The translations under genes and the position numbers were made by a program. Below the pieces are notes generated by a model. It did no database searches, was not told where the DNA came from, and was given only the letters and a program-made list of their open reading frames with translations. This document shows positions 35,612 to 44,737 of a DNA stretch of 64,000 bases, in pieces (the first letter of the stretch is position 1; every line of letters starts with the position of its first letter). Source of the stretch: JBOHRE01 sp050732635 (lineage in GTDB: Bacteria; Gemmatimonadota; Gemmatimonadetes; Longimicrobiales; RSA9); contig JBOHRE010000002.1 of assembly GCA_050732635.1 (NCBI GenBank), forward strand, positions 23,437 to 87,436. The letters are read 5' to 3'.

Positions 35612-36959
35612 TGCGCAGCATTGCCGTGACGCGCGGAGTCGGGGAGGCGTCGTCATAGTCAGACTCGTCGACATCGAGCCGCCGCAGGAGCGGGCGCTTC
35701 TCGTCGGCGCGCCGGACCGGCGCACTTCCGTGCAGGCCGCCGACGAGCACATCGAGGAGCTCGCCCGCCTTACCGATACAGCCGGTGCGTTGGTGATCGG
35801 GCGTGTGATCCAGCGCCTGGACGCACCGCATCCGCGCTACTACATCGGCGAAGGCAAGGCTGCCGAGCTGAAACAGCGTTTGGAATCCAGCGGCGCATCC
35901 CTTGTCATCTTCGACGAAGATCTGGCACCGGCGCAGGGCAAGAATCTGGAGGATCTGCTCGAGCGGCGGGTGATGGACCGCACGGAGCTGATTCTCGACA
36001 TCTTCGCAACGCGCGCACGCACCGCGGAGGCGCAGATGCAGGTCGAGCTGGCGCAGCTCACATACCTGCTGCCGCGGTTGCGTCGCATGTGGACACACCT
36101 GTCGCGGATCCGCGGCGGTATCGGCCTCCGTGGGCCGGGCGAGACGCAGCTGGAGACCGATCGACGCATGATCGGCCGGCGCATCCGCGACCTGCAACGG
36201 AAGCTCGAGGTCGTGGCGCAGCGGCGCGCAACGCAACGCAAGGCCCGGTCGGCGGAGTTCAGGGTCGCGCTGGTAGGCTACACCAATGCGGGCAAGTCGT
36301 CCGTTCTGCGCAGCCTATCGGGCGCGGAGCTGTTCGTCGAGGATCGGCTGTTTGCGACGCTGGATCCGGCCACGCGCGTGGTTGATCTCGATGGTGATGC
36401 GGCGCTGATGACCGATACGGTCGGATTCATCCGGAAGCTGCCGCACGACCTCGTCGCTTCGTTTCGCGCGACGCTGGAAGAGGCGCGCCAGGCCGACCTG
36501 CTGTTGCACGTTCTGGATGCGGCACACGGCGGCTGGGAGGAGCAGAAGCAGGTGGTCGACGAGGTGCTCGAGGAGATGGGACTCGGTGATCGAGCTCGCG
36601 TGCTGGTCTTCAACAAGGTCGACAAGCTGACGCATGCGGAGGAGGAGGCACTGCGGGCGCGGGTCGCAGGGCTGTACGCAGAACGCTCGGTATTCGCGTC
36701 CGCAGTCGAGCCTGCGGGGCTGCATGCGCTGCGCACGGAGCTGCGCGCCGCGCTGCGCCAGCGGCGCCCGGAGGTGCATCTGCGGATTCCGGCGATCGAT
36801 GGAGAAGCGCTCGCGGCGGTGTATCGCGAAGGCGAAGTGCTGCGCTTCGAACAGCACGATACCACGATCGACGTCACGGCCCGGCTACCCAATGCAGTGT
36901 TGGGTCGCCTAAGGCGGCGCACGGGCGTCGTGGTAGTCGAGGTGGTCGGGGCGGCTTGA
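35598..36959 (+). CDS. hflX: Ribosome-associated GTPase HflX
   Basis: Up to 453 residues. The N-terminal HflX domain (LLVGAPDRR..., [20 protein letters not shown]) is followed by the glycine-rich linker [20 protein letters not shown] and a GTPase domain with G1 [10 protein letters not shown]3 DTVGFI and G4 FNKVDKL. HflX splits or rescues stalled ribosomes. The 5' end is odd: GTG at 35598 lies inside the previous gene with no ribosome-binding site, whereas GGGGAGG at 35641-35647 stands seven bases before an in-frame ATA at 35655. No ATG, GTG or TTG lies between. Its stop overlaps the next TTG start. Confidence 0.92.
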   Translation: MARGDAQHCRDARSRGGVVIVRLVDIEPPQERALLVGAPDRRTSVQAADEHIEELARLTDTAGALVIGRVIQRLDAPHPRYYIGEGKAAELKQRLESSGASLVIFDEDLAPAQGKNLEDLLERRVMDRTELILDIFATRARTAEAQMQVELAQLTYLLPRLRRMWTHLSRIRGGIGLRGPGETQLETDRRMIGRRIRDLQRKLEVVAQRRATQRKARSAEFRVALVGYTNAGKSSVLRSLSGAELFVEDRLFATLDPATRVVDLDGDAALMTDTVGFIRKLPHDLVASFRATLEEARQADLLLHVLDAAHGGWEEQKQVVDEVLEEMGLGDRARVLVFNKVDKLTHAEEEALRARVAGLYAERSVFASAVEPAGLHALRTELRAALRQRRPEVHLRIPAIDGEALAAVYREGEVLRFEQHDTTIDVTARLPNAVLGRLRRRTGVVVVEVVGAA

Positions 36960-37825
36960 GCGAACGCGTGGCCATCGTCGGCCCGGGACGCGTGGGTCTG
37001 GCGCTAGGCGCCGCCCTGCTGCACGCTCGGGCGGTCGAGTCGCTGACGTATTACGGGCGCGCGCTCGAACCGCCCCCGCACCCGATCTTCGATGCGGAGG
37101 GCGGCGCGGCGTATCGCGTGGGCCCGCACCCGCTGCCACCGGACACGACGATCCTGATCCTGGCCGTACCGGACTCGGCGCTGCCCGAAGTCACGACCGA
37201 CCTGGCGCACGTCGGTCCGGCGCCTGCGGCATGCGCCGCGCTGCACCTGTCCGGCGCTCTCTCGGGCGACGTGCTGAGCCCGCTCCATGCGCGAGGCTAT
37301 GCCACGGGATCGCTCCACCCGATGCAGTCGGTGGCCGACGCCTGGAGCGCGGCGGACCGCCTGCTGGGTGCGACGTTCGCGGTCGGCGGCGAACCGGCCG
37401 CGGTGAGTGCGGCCCGCAGGATCGTCACTGGCCTGGGCGGCCGCGTGCTCGTGATTCCGCCCGTGCTGCGACCCGTGTACCACGCCGCCGCCACGGCCGG
37501 CTCGAACTACGTCGTCGCGCTGCTGGCCTTCGCCGCACGGCTGCTGATGCAAGCGGGTGTGGACGAGGCGGAGGCCGTGCCGGCGCTGCTTCCGTTACTG
37601 CGAGGTGCGCTCGACAATGTGGAGCAGCTCGGGCTCGTGGCAGCGCTGACCGGCCCCATAGCGCGCGGCGACACGGACACGGTGCGACTCCACGTCGCGC
37701 GTTTGTCGGAGCAGGACCGAGCGCTATATTGCGCGCTTGGCCGAGAAACGCTGCAGCTCGCGCGTTCGGCCGGGCTCGACCCGCGTCGTGCGGCCGAGCT
37801 CGAGGCACTGCTTGCCACCATCTGA
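36956..37825 (+). CDS. Rossmann-fold protein with DUF2520 domain
   Basis: A 289-residue protein: N-terminal NAD(P)-binding fold ([17 protein letters not shown], then [12 protein letters not shown]) and a C-terminal helical DUF2520 domain ([38 protein letters not shown]). The domain order resembles ketopantoate or pyrroline-5-carboxylate reductases, but no enzymatic role is established for this family that I know. TTG start overlaps the hflX stop; a GTG four codons later is possible. It precedes pdxJ with a TGATG overlap. Confidence 0.82.
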   Translation: MSERVAIVGPGRVGLALGAALLHARAVESLTYYGRALEPPPHPIFDAEGGAAYRVGPHPLPPDTTILILAVPDSALPEVTTDLAHVGPAPAACAALHLSGALSGDVLSPLHARGYATGSLHPMQSVADAWSAADRLLGATFAVGGEPAAVSAARRIVTGLGGRVLVIPPVLRPVYHAAATAGSNYVVALLAFAARLLMQAGVDEAEAVPALLPLLRGALDNVEQLGLVAALTGPIARGDTDTVRLHVARLSEQDRALYCALGRETLQLARSAGLDPRRAAELEALLATI

Positions 37826-38583
37826 TGCGGCTCCACATCAACATCGATCACGTCGCCACGGTACGACAGGCGCGTCGCACCGACGAGCCGGATCCGGTGC
37901 GCGCCGCAGTGCTCGCGGAGCTCGGCGGCGCCGACGGCATCACGGTCCACCTGCGTGAGGACCGGCGCCACATTCAGGACCGGGATCTGCGGCTGCTGAT
38001 CGAAACCGTACGAACCGGCATCAATCTCGAGCTGGCCCCGGATCCCGAGATGCTCGAGCTGGCGCTCGAGCTGCGACCCAAGGCCGTGACGCTGGTCCCG
38101 GAACGGCGCGAGGAGATCACCACGGAGGGGGGACTCGCGCTGACGGATGCGATGCAGCGTCGGCGAGTCGGTAACGCGGTCGAGCGGCTGCTGCAGGACG
38201 GTCAGCGCGTCGCGTTGTTCGTCGATCCGGTTGCGGACACCGTGCGTCGATCCGCGGAGGTCGGCGCCCATGCGGTCGAGCTGCACACCGGCGAGTACGC
38301 GCAGGCGGGCTCGCGCTCCGGCTCGCGCAGCCAGGCCGAGCAAGCCCTGGCGCGTTTGCGCCAGGCTGCAGCCCTGGGGCGAGGGCTGGGACTCGATGTC
38401 CACGCCGGCCACGGGCTCACCTATGACAATGTCACGCCGGTCGCGTGCTTGTACGACGTCGAAGAGCTGAACATCGGCCACAGCGTGATCAGCCACGCCG
38501 TGTTTGTCGGCCTCGAGCGCGCGGTTCGCGAGTTGAAGGACATCGTGCACCGGGCGCGGGTGAATCGCCCGCAGGAGCGGTAA
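37825..38583 (+). CDS. pdxJ: Pyridoxine 5'-phosphate synthase
   Basis: A 252-residue TIM-barrel enzyme that condenses 1-deoxy-D-xylulose-5-phosphate with 3-amino-2-oxopropyl phosphate to pyridoxine-5'-phosphate (DXP-dependent B6 route). Diagnostic stretches: [58 protein letters not shown] and [12 protein letters not shown]. No PdxA or PdxT is nearby. Its stop shares one base with the ATG of the following proline-rich gene. Confidence 0.95.
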   Translation: MRLHINIDHVATVRQARRTDEPDPVRAAVLAELGGADGITVHLREDRRHIQDRDLRLLIETVRTGINLELAPDPEMLELALELRPKAVTLVPERREEITTEGGLALTDAMQRRRVGNAVERLLQDGQRVALFVDPVADTVRRSAEVGAHAVELHTGEYAQAGSRSGSRSQAEQALARLRQAAALGRGLGLDVHAGHGLTYDNVTPVACLYDVEELNIGHSVISHAVFVGLERAVRELKDIVHRARVNRPQER

Positions 38584-40136
38584 TGGGATCGCTGCGCGCG
38601 TTCTTCCAGGAGGAGGCCCGCGAGTACATCGCGAAGATCGTGGGGCTGGCCAGCGGCTCGCGATCGCCCGATGCGGCAGAGTTCCACCGGATCGCCAAGG
38701 CACTGCGCGGCAGCGCGCAGATCGCGCGTGAGAACCGGGTGCAGGAAGTGGCTGGGACCCTGGAGGCCGCCGGCCGCGCCCTCGAACGGCGGTCGCTCGC
38801 CTGGAGCAGCGACATCGGCGATCGGGTGCATCAAACTGTCGAGGACCTGCGTGCGCTCGTTGCTGCCGATGGCTCACCCGATTCGCTCGAGGAACGCGTC
38901 GCCAATGCGGTCGAGCGCTGGCGAGAGGTCGGTGTCGAGCCGGCAGTGCCCGGTATCGCCGCGGCGGCGCCGGCCCGTACCTTCCCGCCGCCCACAGCGC
39001 CCAAGCCGCCGACACCTGTCGGACCGACGCCGGTCCCCGGCCAGGTTCACATGGCCCCACCGCAGCGCAGCGTCGCGCCGCGCCCGCCCGCCCGGCACGA
39101 GCCCGAGCGCATGCCGGAGCGGCCGCCCGCGCGTGAACCGCAAGCGCCGCCGCCCGAGCCAGTCGAACCGAAGCCTGTGAAGCGGCAGTATGTCGAGCAC
39201 GAGCCGGCGCCGCGACCCGAGCCGCCGCGACCACCAGAGCCACGGGTCGGGCCACCGGAAGCGCGGGAGCCGCAGCCGACCCGACAGAGTCCGCAGCCAC
39301 CGCCCCCGACTCGCCCAGCGGAACCGCCGCGGGAGCGCGAAGGCGGAGTGCGCGCGCCTCGGGCGCCGGCGGGGCCGGACATCGCCGAGCCGGCGGAATG
39401 GCAGCCGTGGAGCCCGGGGCGCGCGACACGGCAACGCATCGCGGAGGAGCCGACGGCAGCGCCGCCGCCGATCCCTCCCTGGCAGGGGTCGCCCCCCACC
39501 GCGCCGCGGCGGGGCGCGGCGGAGGAGGAGTTCCCGGTCGAGGTTCTCAATTTCTTCCGTTCCGAGTCACGGCTGATCCTCAACCGGCTGGAGCGGATCG
39601 CGGAGGAACTGGCCCGCGCGACCAGCGAACGCGTCGGGGGCCTTCGAGAGGAGATCGCCGGCGGGCTCGCCGCGCTGCGTGACACCGCGCTCACCTTCGG
39701 CTTCGGCCCGGCCGGGGAAGCGGCGGAGCGGGCCCGCGCGCGTGCCGGCACGGCTGCCGGCGATGAAATCAGCCGACTCGTGGAGCGGCTGCGTGGCGTG
39801 ATGGAACACCCTGAAGATGCGGCTGCCGATCCACCGGAAGAACCGCTGCCACCCTGGGCCACGACGCCCACTTCGGCCGCGGCTGAACCCGCCGGGCCGA
39901 GCCCGGTCGGCGGCATCGGCCGACCGGCGCTCGAGCCCGGCGCCCCGCAAGACGCAACCCACGGGGCCGATTCAGCGGAGGGGCGGCCCATCGACCAGTT
40001 CCTCTATCGGGGGGACGCTGCGCTACGCCGTGCCGCGGAGGTGCGCCAGGAACTGGAAGAGTCACTGGCTGATCCGGGACGCGCGCGCGAGCTGCTCGCG
40101 GAGCTGTCGGATCTGCTCGAGCTGGCGAGGTCGTGA
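38583..40136 (+). CDS. Proline-rich protein with two HPt-like helical domains lacking the phospho-histidine
   Basis: A 517-residue cytoplasmic protein I do not recognise as a named family. Residues 5-100 look like an HPt/CheA-P1 four-helix domain: FHRIAKALRGSAQIARE aligns with the HPt consensus LAHTLKGSA, but the phosphorylated His is Lys39. Residues about 120-315 are a low-complexity Pro/Ala/Glu/Arg linker. Residues about 318-415 form a second helical region, with GGLAALRDTALTFGFGPAGE again resembling the HPt core with Ala in place of His. A last helical segment ends the protein. ATG overlaps pdxJ and the stop overlaps the flippase-like gene. It may be a phosphorelay-derived scaffold; this is inference. 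Confidence 0.7.
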   Translation: MGSLRAFFQEEAREYIAKIVGLASGSRSPDAAEFHRIAKALRGSAQIARENRVQEVAGTLEAAGRALERRSLAWSSDIGDRVHQTVEDLRALVAADGSPDSLEERVANAVERWREVGVEPAVPGIAAAAPARTFPPPTAPKPPTPVGPTPVPGQVHMAPPQRSVAPRPPARHEPERMPERPPAREPQAPPPEPVEPKPVKRQYVEHEPAPRPEPPRPPEPRVGPPEAREPQPTRQSPQPPPPTRPAEPPREREGGVRAPRAPAGPDIAEPAEWQPWSPGRATRQRIAEEPTAAPPPIPPWQGSPPTAPRRGAAEEEFPVEVLNFFRSESRLILNRLERIAEELARATSERVGGLREEIAGGLAALRDTALTFGFGPAGEAAERARARAGTAAGDEISRLVERLRGVMEHPEDAAADPPEEPLPPWATTPTSAAAEPAGPSPVGGIGRPALEPGAPQDATHGADSAEGRPIDQFLYRGDAALRRAAEVRQELEESLADPGRARELLAELSDLLELARS

Positions 40137-41209
40137 GCCGAACGGAACGAGCGAGCCGCCTTTTCAACTGGAAGGCGGTGCTCGGGATCTCGATCAGCGT
40201 GCTGCTGCTGTACTTCGCGCTACGCGACGTCGATGCGGCAGAGATCGGATTCGAGCTGCGCTCCGCTCGGCCCGGCTGGCTCCTGATCGCGGCGATCGCC
40301 GCAACCCTGCCGATCTCGCTGCGTGCCTGGCGCTGGGGTCCGTTGATCGAACCCGTGCTGCCGCATTCATCCTTCCGCGCGCGCAACGCCGCGAGTTTCG
40401 TCGGCTTCATGGCCAACAATCTGTTGCCAGCGCGGGTCGGTGAATTCGCGCGGGCCTATGCGCTGTCGCGCCTCGAACCGGTGAGCGTCTCGGCGTCGTT
40501 CGCCTCGCTGGTCGTCGAACGGGTCTTCGACGGCCTGACCGTCGTGACGTTCCTGCTGGTAGCGATGACCCTGCCGAGCTTTCCGACGGTGGCCGCCGGA
40601 GGCCTGCCGGATTTCAGCGCCATGGCGCTGACCCTCCTGGGCGCGGTCGCTGCAGTGGCCTGCATGCTCGTTCTCATGGCCATCTTTCCGCGGCCCACGG
40701 TGAGCCTGGTCGAGCGCCTCTCGCGCTATACGTTGCCGCGCTCGCTGCGGCGCCCGCTGGTCGATGCGCTGACTGCGTTTCTGGACGGTCTCGGCGTGCT
40801 GCGCTCGCCACGCCTGCTGCTCCGCGTCGCGCTGGCCTCGCTCGTGGTCTGGGGTGTGAACGGCGCCAGCTTTTATTTCGGGTTTCTCGCGTTCGATATC
40901 CAAGCTCCGGTTTCCGCGGCCTTCTTTCTTCAATCGCTCATCGCCCTTGCGGTCGCGATTCCGTCGGCCCCCGGCTTCTTCGGCCTCTTCGAGGGCGCGG
41001 CCCGCGTCGGTCTCGTCGATCTGTTCGGTATCGAGGTCAACAAGGCGATGGGTTTCGCGATCGGCATTCACATTGCCGGCTTCATCCCGGTGACGGTCAT
41101 TGGCCTCTTTTACCTGTGGCGCCTGGGCATGAGCTGGCGGGAGGTCGAGCGCAGCGAGGAAGCCGTCGAGGAGGCAGTCGAGAGCCGGCACGAGGAGCTG
41201 CGCCCGTGA
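40133..41209 (+). CDS. LPG-synthase-TM/UPF0104 family membrane protein (flippase-like)
   Basis: A 358-residue polytopic membrane protein with about eight helices. The family marks NAASFVGFMANNLLPARVGE and SLVVERVFDGL are present, as is SAPGFFGLFEGAARVGL in the last third, matching the AglD/MprF N-terminal (lysylphosphatidylglycerol synthase TM) family. Members flip lipids or glycolipids. No catalytic aminoacyl transfer domain is attached. GTG start overlaps the previous stop by four bases; ispE overlaps its end in the same way. Confidence 0.83.
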   Translation: MSRTERASRLFNWKAVLGISISVLLLYFALRDVDAAEIGFELRSARPGWLLIAAIAATLPISLRAWRWGPLIEPVLPHSSFRARNAASFVGFMANNLLPARVGEFARAYALSRLEPVSVSASFASLVVERVFDGLTVVTFLLVAMTLPSFPTVAAGGLPDFSAMALTLLGAVAAVACMLVLMAIFPRPTVSLVERLSRYTLPRSLRRPLVDALTAFLDGLGVLRSPRLLLRVALASLVVWGVNGASFYFGFLAFDIQAPVSAAFFLQSLIALAVAIPSAPGFFGLFEGAARVGLVDLFGIEVNKAMGFAIGIHIAGFIPVTVIGLFYLWRLGMSWREVERSEEAVEEAVESRHEELRP

Positions 41210-42129
41210 GTACCGAAAGCGTGCCGAGAAGTGCGGCCAGAGACGCGGCCCGGGGCGTCACGATCGAAGCGCCGGCCAAGGTCAACCTGTGGCTGGACAT
41301 TCTGGCCCGAGAGGAATCGGGGTATCATCAGCTCGAATCGCTGTTCTGTGCGCTGGACCTTGCGGATCGCGTGACGGTCGAGGCGGCTGAGGACGGTGTC
41401 CAGCTCGAGGTCGATGGAAGCGACATAGGACCCGCGCACCGGAATCTCGCGCACCGGGCGGCGGTCGCGTTCTTCGAGGCGACCGCCAAGCCGGCCGGTG
41501 CGCGCATCACGCTGGAGAAGCAGATCCCGGCGGGCGCGGGACTCGGCGGCGGCTCGAGCGACGCCGCCGCGACGCTGCTGGGCCTCAACACGCTTTGCGG
41601 GCAGCCGCTCGATCCGGCGACGCTGTTCCGTGTCGGCAGCGCTGTCGGCAGCGATGTGCCCTTCTTCCTGACGGGCGCGCCCCTCGCCCTCGCCTGGAGC
41701 CGCGGCGAGCGCTTGCTCACTCTGGAGCCGCTGCCGCCCCGCCCGACGCTGGTCGTCATGCCGCCCTTTCGCGTCGATACGCCCGATGCGTACCGCAGGC
41801 TCGATGAAGCGCGCGGCCGAGCCCGCCGAGGGCGTCCCGGCCTGCCTCCGCTCGGCCCCGCGTCACTGAGCGACTGGGATGCTATCGCCGAGCTGGCACG
41901 CAACGAGTTCGAGCCGATCATTTTCCGCCGACATCCACTTCTGGCCGAATTGCTCGACCGGCTGGGGGCACACGGCGCGCGCATCGCGCGTATGACGGGC
42001 AGTGGCTCAGCAGTGTTCGGTATCTTCGATCGGACCCAACAGCGCGACGCTGCCGCGCTCGACATGTCCGCAGCCGCTGACGGACTCCTCGTGCTCGCTA
42101 CGGCCACGCGCGCCGAGCGCTGGTCGTGA
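41206..42129 (+). CDS. ispE: 4-diphosphocytidyl-2-C-methyl-D-erythritol kinase
   Basis: A 307-residue GHMP kinase of the non-mevalonate isoprenoid pathway, phosphorylating CDP-methylerythritol. N-terminal EAPAKVNLWLDIL and GYHQLESLF, the ATP-binding glycine loop IPAGAGLGGGSSDAAA, and the C-terminal RMTGSGSAVFGIF are all in place. The GTG start overlaps the flippase-like gene stop; an open stretch upstream in the same frame is just overlap. It supplies isoprenoid units that the UbiA-type enzyme would use. Confidence 0.94.
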   Translation: MSTESVPRSAARDAARGVTIEAPAKVNLWLDILAREESGYHQLESLFCALDLADRVTVEAAEDGVQLEVDGSDIGPAHRNLAHRAAVAFFEATAKPAGARITLEKQIPAGAGLGGGSSDAAATLLGLNTLCGQPLDPATLFRVGSAVGSDVPFFLTGAPLALAWSRGERLLTLEPLPPRPTLVVMPPFRVDTPDAYRRLDEARGRARRGRPGLPPLGPASLSDWDAIAELARNEFEPIIFRRHPLLAELLDRLGAHGARIARMTGSGSAVFGIFDRTQQRDAAALDMSAAADGLLVLATATRAERWS

Positions 42130-42133
42130 CGCG

Positions 42134-42162
42134 TTGATCCATTCGCCACTGCACGGTTACAT
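42134..42162 (+). promoter_or_regulatory. Promoter of tRNA-Gln
   Basis: TTGATC at 42134-42139, 17-base spacer, TTACAT at 42157-42162 (or TACATT one base later). The tRNA begins at 42175, about six bases after the predicted start. Confidence 0.6.
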
Positions 42163-42174
42163 TTCGTGTTCGCT

Positions 42175-42245
42175 TCCCGGGTCGTCTAATGGCAGGACAG
42201 GGGACTTTGGATCCCCTAATGGTGGTTCGAATCCACCCCCGGGAA
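42175..42245 (+). tRNA. tRNA-Gln (anticodon TTG)
   Basis: A complete cloverleaf folds by hand: acceptor stem TCCCGGG (42175-42181) with CCCGGGA (42238-42244), a short D arm, anticodon stem GGGGA/TCCCC around loop CTTTGGA giving anticodon TTG, and T arm GGTGG-TTCGAAT-CCACC. The discriminator base is A at 42245. The CCA end is not encoded, so the cca gene product must add it. No other tRNA was found. Confidence 0.95.
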
Positions 42246-42264
42246 CTATGACAAGGGGAATGCC

Positions 42265-42948
42265 ATGACGCCCGCCAGTCCGCTCAGCACGCTGCGGCTG
42301 CCCGAATCGATCCGCCGACGCCTCGACGTCGCGACCGCAACGGCCTCCGAGGCGCTCATGGAAACGCACGCCCTCTACGGGCTGCATATCGTAATGCTGC
42401 TCCGCGACTTCATCGACTACGACGAGGCCGTCGACCGTTACCTCGATGAGATGAATCTCATGGGCGCAGCCGCCAGCACCGCACGCACCCGCATCCTCGT
42501 CGCGCTCGAAGAGGCCGAGCGGCTCGGCGATGGCGAGGCGGAGGCGGCCCCTGATGAGGCGCCCGCCGGCGATGCGCCCGACAGCACCGACCCCCGCGCG
42601 CGGCCTCGCCGCGGGCGCTGGCGGCGATTCCGGCCCGACGTGGTCTACCGCGGCATCAGGGCCCGCGCCCGGCGCCAGGAGGAACTCGACAGCGTATTCA
42701 CCCTCGGCATCGCTCAGGCCGAGGAGGCCCTGCTCCAGACCCACATCGAGAACGCCCTCGACTTCGCCGTGCTCCTCGAGCAGCACATGGACGTCGAGCG
42801 CTCGATCGAACATTACATCGATGAGATCGGACTGGGCGGCTGCCGCGCGCAGACCGTGCTACAGCGCGCCGTCTGTCGGCTGGCCGACGCCCAGTTGCCG
42901 CGCCCCACCGAGCGCCGCAGCGGTGCCGGCGACACCTCCGTGGCGTAG
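42265..42948 (+). CDS. Unknown protein with an internally duplicated helical domain
   Basis: A 227-residue cytoplasmic protein of no family I know. ATG has AGGGGA seven bases upstream. Two copies of a domain of about 58 residues are evident: residues 29-87 and 154-211. Both begin EAL..TH, continue with a hydrophobic helix ending in LL, and contain Y.DE..L.G (RYLDEMNLMG and HYIDEIGLGG). They are joined by an acidic then basic linker (residues 88-140). No catalytic motif, signal peptide or membrane helix is present. It lies alone between tRNA-Gln and prs, possibly read from the tRNA promoter. Confidence 0.7.
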   Translation: MTPASPLSTLRLPESIRRRLDVATATASEALMETHALYGLHIVMLLRDFIDYDEAVDRYLDEMNLMGAAASTARTRILVALEEAERLGDGEAEAAPDEAPAGDAPDSTDPRARPRRGRWRRFRPDVVYRGIRARARRQEELDSVFTLGIAQAEEALLQTHIENALDFAVLLEQHMDVERSIEHYIDEIGLGGCRAQTVLQRAVCRLADAQLPRPTERRSGAGDTSVA

Positions 42949-42993
42949 CGCATGCCCTCCTGACGCCGACCGCACACCCACCAGCACCCGGCG

Positions 42994-43022
42994 TTGACCG
43001 TCCCGCCTCGGCCCTCTAACTT
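42994..43022 (+). promoter_or_regulatory. Promoter of prs-rplY-pth
   Basis: TTGACC at 42994-42999, 17-base spacer, TAACTT at 43017-43022, followed directly by GAAAGGCT. The prs ATG is 48 bases downstream of the -10 box. Confidence 0.6.
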
Positions 43023-43069
43023 GAAAGGCTGTCGTCGTTTGCAACCGCCCCGGGAGCGCCTGGCGAGGC

Positions 43070-44026
43070 ATGGCTGAGTTTCAGCACGAGTTCCGCGGTC
43101 CACTGCTGCTGCTCGCGGGAACCGCGAATCGTCCACTGGCCGAGGAGATCGCCCGCGAGCTGGGCGCTTCGGTCGGCGATGTCACATCGAAGCGCTTCGC
43201 TGACGGCGAGATCTTCGTCCGGATCAATCAAAACGTGCGTGGTGGTGACGTGTTCATCGTACAGCCCACGCCGCCGCCGGGTGATAATCTGCTGGAGCTG
43301 TTGCTGCTGATCGACGCGGCGCGCCGGGCCTCGGCCGCGCGTATCACGGTGGTAATGTCGTACTACGGCTATGCGCGCCAGGACCGCAAGGACCAGCCGC
43401 GCGTGGCGATCGGTGCGAAGCTGGTGGCGAATTTGATCGAAGCGGCGGGCGCCGACCGCGTGTTGGGCATGGACTTTCATGCGCACCAGCTCCAGGGTTT
43501 TTTCGATATCCCGGTGGATCACCTGTACGCGGCGCCGGTGCTGACGTCGTACTTCTCGGCGAAGGCGATGGCTGGCCTGGTGGTGGTGGCGCCGGATGTG
43601 GGCGCGGCGAAGATGGCGCGGGGCTACGCGCGGCGGTTGGAGGCGAGCTTTGCGATCATCGACAAGCGGCGGCCGCAGCAGAACGTGGCTGAGGTGGTGA
43701 CGGTGGTCGGCGAGGTATCGGGTCGGCCGTGTCTGATCGTCGACGATCTGATCGACACGGCCGGCACGCTGGTGAGCGCTGCCGAGGGGTTGATGGAGCG
43801 GGGTGCAGCGGCGGTCTACTGTGCGGCGAGCCACGCACTGCTGTCCGGACCCGCCGTGGAGCGGCTGGAGCGCTCACCGATCGCCGAGGTCGTGGTGACC
43901 AATACGCTGGCGATCGAGCCGAAGAAACAGTTCTCGAAGCTGACCGTGCTGTCGGTGGCGGGGCTGCTGTCGCGCGCGATCCGATACACGCATTCACACG
44001 AGTCAGTGAGTCAGTTGTTCGACTAG
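43070..44026 (+). CDS. prs: Ribose-phosphate pyrophosphokinase
   Basis: A 318-residue PRPP synthase producing the activated ribose used by PurD and nucleotide, His and Trp synthesis. Visible: KRFADGEIFVRINQNVRG, YYGYARQDRKDQPRVAIGAK (ATP flexible loop), MDFHAHQLQGFFDIPVDHLY, and the PRPP loop LIVDDLIDTAGTL. ATG is preceded by GGCGAGG. It forms a unit with rplY (18-base gap) and pth, a common bacterial arrangement. Confidence 0.95.
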   Translation: MAEFQHEFRGPLLLLAGTANRPLAEEIARELGASVGDVTSKRFADGEIFVRINQNVRGGDVFIVQPTPPPGDNLLELLLLIDAARRASAARITVVMSYYGYARQDRKDQPRVAIGAKLVANLIEAAGADRVLGMDFHAHQLQGFFDIPVDHLYAAPVLTSYFSAKAMAGLVVVAPDVGAAKMARGYARRLEASFAIIDKRRPQQNVAEVVTVVGEVSGRPCLIVDDLIDTAGTLVSAAEGLMERGAAAVYCAASHALLSGPAVERLERSPIAEVVVTNTLAIEPKKQFSKLTVLSVAGLLSRAIRYTHSHESVSQLFD

Positions 44027-44044
44027 GCGAAAGGGAGCACATCG

Positions 44045-44737
44045 ATGGCGAACACGGCAACGCTACAGGCCACGCTGCGCGAGGAGCGTGGCAAAGGCGG
44101 GGCGCGACGGCTGCGACGGGCGGGACGCGTCCCGGCGGTGATCTACGGTCATGGTGAGGAGACGCGGGCGCTGAGCCTGGATGCGCACGAGCTCGAAGTG
44201 CTGTTCTCGCACATCAGCATCGAGAACACGATCATCGAGCTCGCGGTCGACGGCGCGAAGACCCGCAAGGCCGCGCCACTCCGCGCGCTGGTACGCGAGG
44301 TACAACGGCACCCCTACCGGGGCGAAGTCATCCATGTCGATTTCTACCAGCTGCACGCCGGTGAAAAGGTCGATGTGGAGGTGCCGATCCATGTGAAGGG
44401 CACGGCTGCGGGTGTGAAGCTGGGCGGCCTGTTGCAGCAGAGCATGCACGACCTGTCCATCCGCTGTCTGCCGGAGGATATTCCGGCGGCGATCGAAGTC
44501 GATGTGTCGGCGTTGGAGATCGGCGACTCGATCCACGTCAGCGAGCTGGCCGTTCCCGAAGGCGTCGAGGTGGAAGTCGATCTGGAGCGTACGGTGTGCT
44601 CCGTGCTGGCGCCGACCGTCGTGGCAGTCGAGGAGCCCGTGCCGACGGCAGAAGAGGGCGTGGGCGGTGAGGTGGAGCCCGAGCTGGTGCGCAAGCGGGG
44701 GGCCGAGGAAGCGGACCAGGAGCCCGAGGAGGCGTGA
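44045..44737 (+). CDS. rplY: 50S ribosomal protein L25 (CTC form)
   Basis: A 230-residue long-form L25/CTC protein binding 5S rRNA. The N-terminal L25 domain ([20 protein letters not shown], then [15 protein letters not shown]) occupies about 95 residues; the TL5-type beta domain follows ([20 protein letters not shown]) and the tail is acidic. AAAGGGAG precedes the ATG. The stop overlaps the pth GTG. Confidence 0.94.
   Translation: MANTATLQATLREERGKGGARRLRRAGRVPAVIYGHGEETRALSLDAHELEVLFSHISIENTIIELAVDGAKTRKAAPLRALVREVQRHPYRGEVIHVDFYQLHAGEKVDVEVPIHVKGTAAGVKLGGLLQQSMHDLSIRCLPEDIPAAIEVDVSALEIGDSIHVSELAVPEGVEVEVDLERTVCSVLAPTVVAVEEPVPTAEEGVGGEVEPELVRKRGAEEADQEPEEA

Noticed and set aside
37507..39429. 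Open frame of 640 codons on the minus strand opposite pdxJ and the proline-rich gene
   Set aside because: Shadow of high-GC third positions; Ala/Arg/Pro repeats mirror the proline-rich linker on the other strand.
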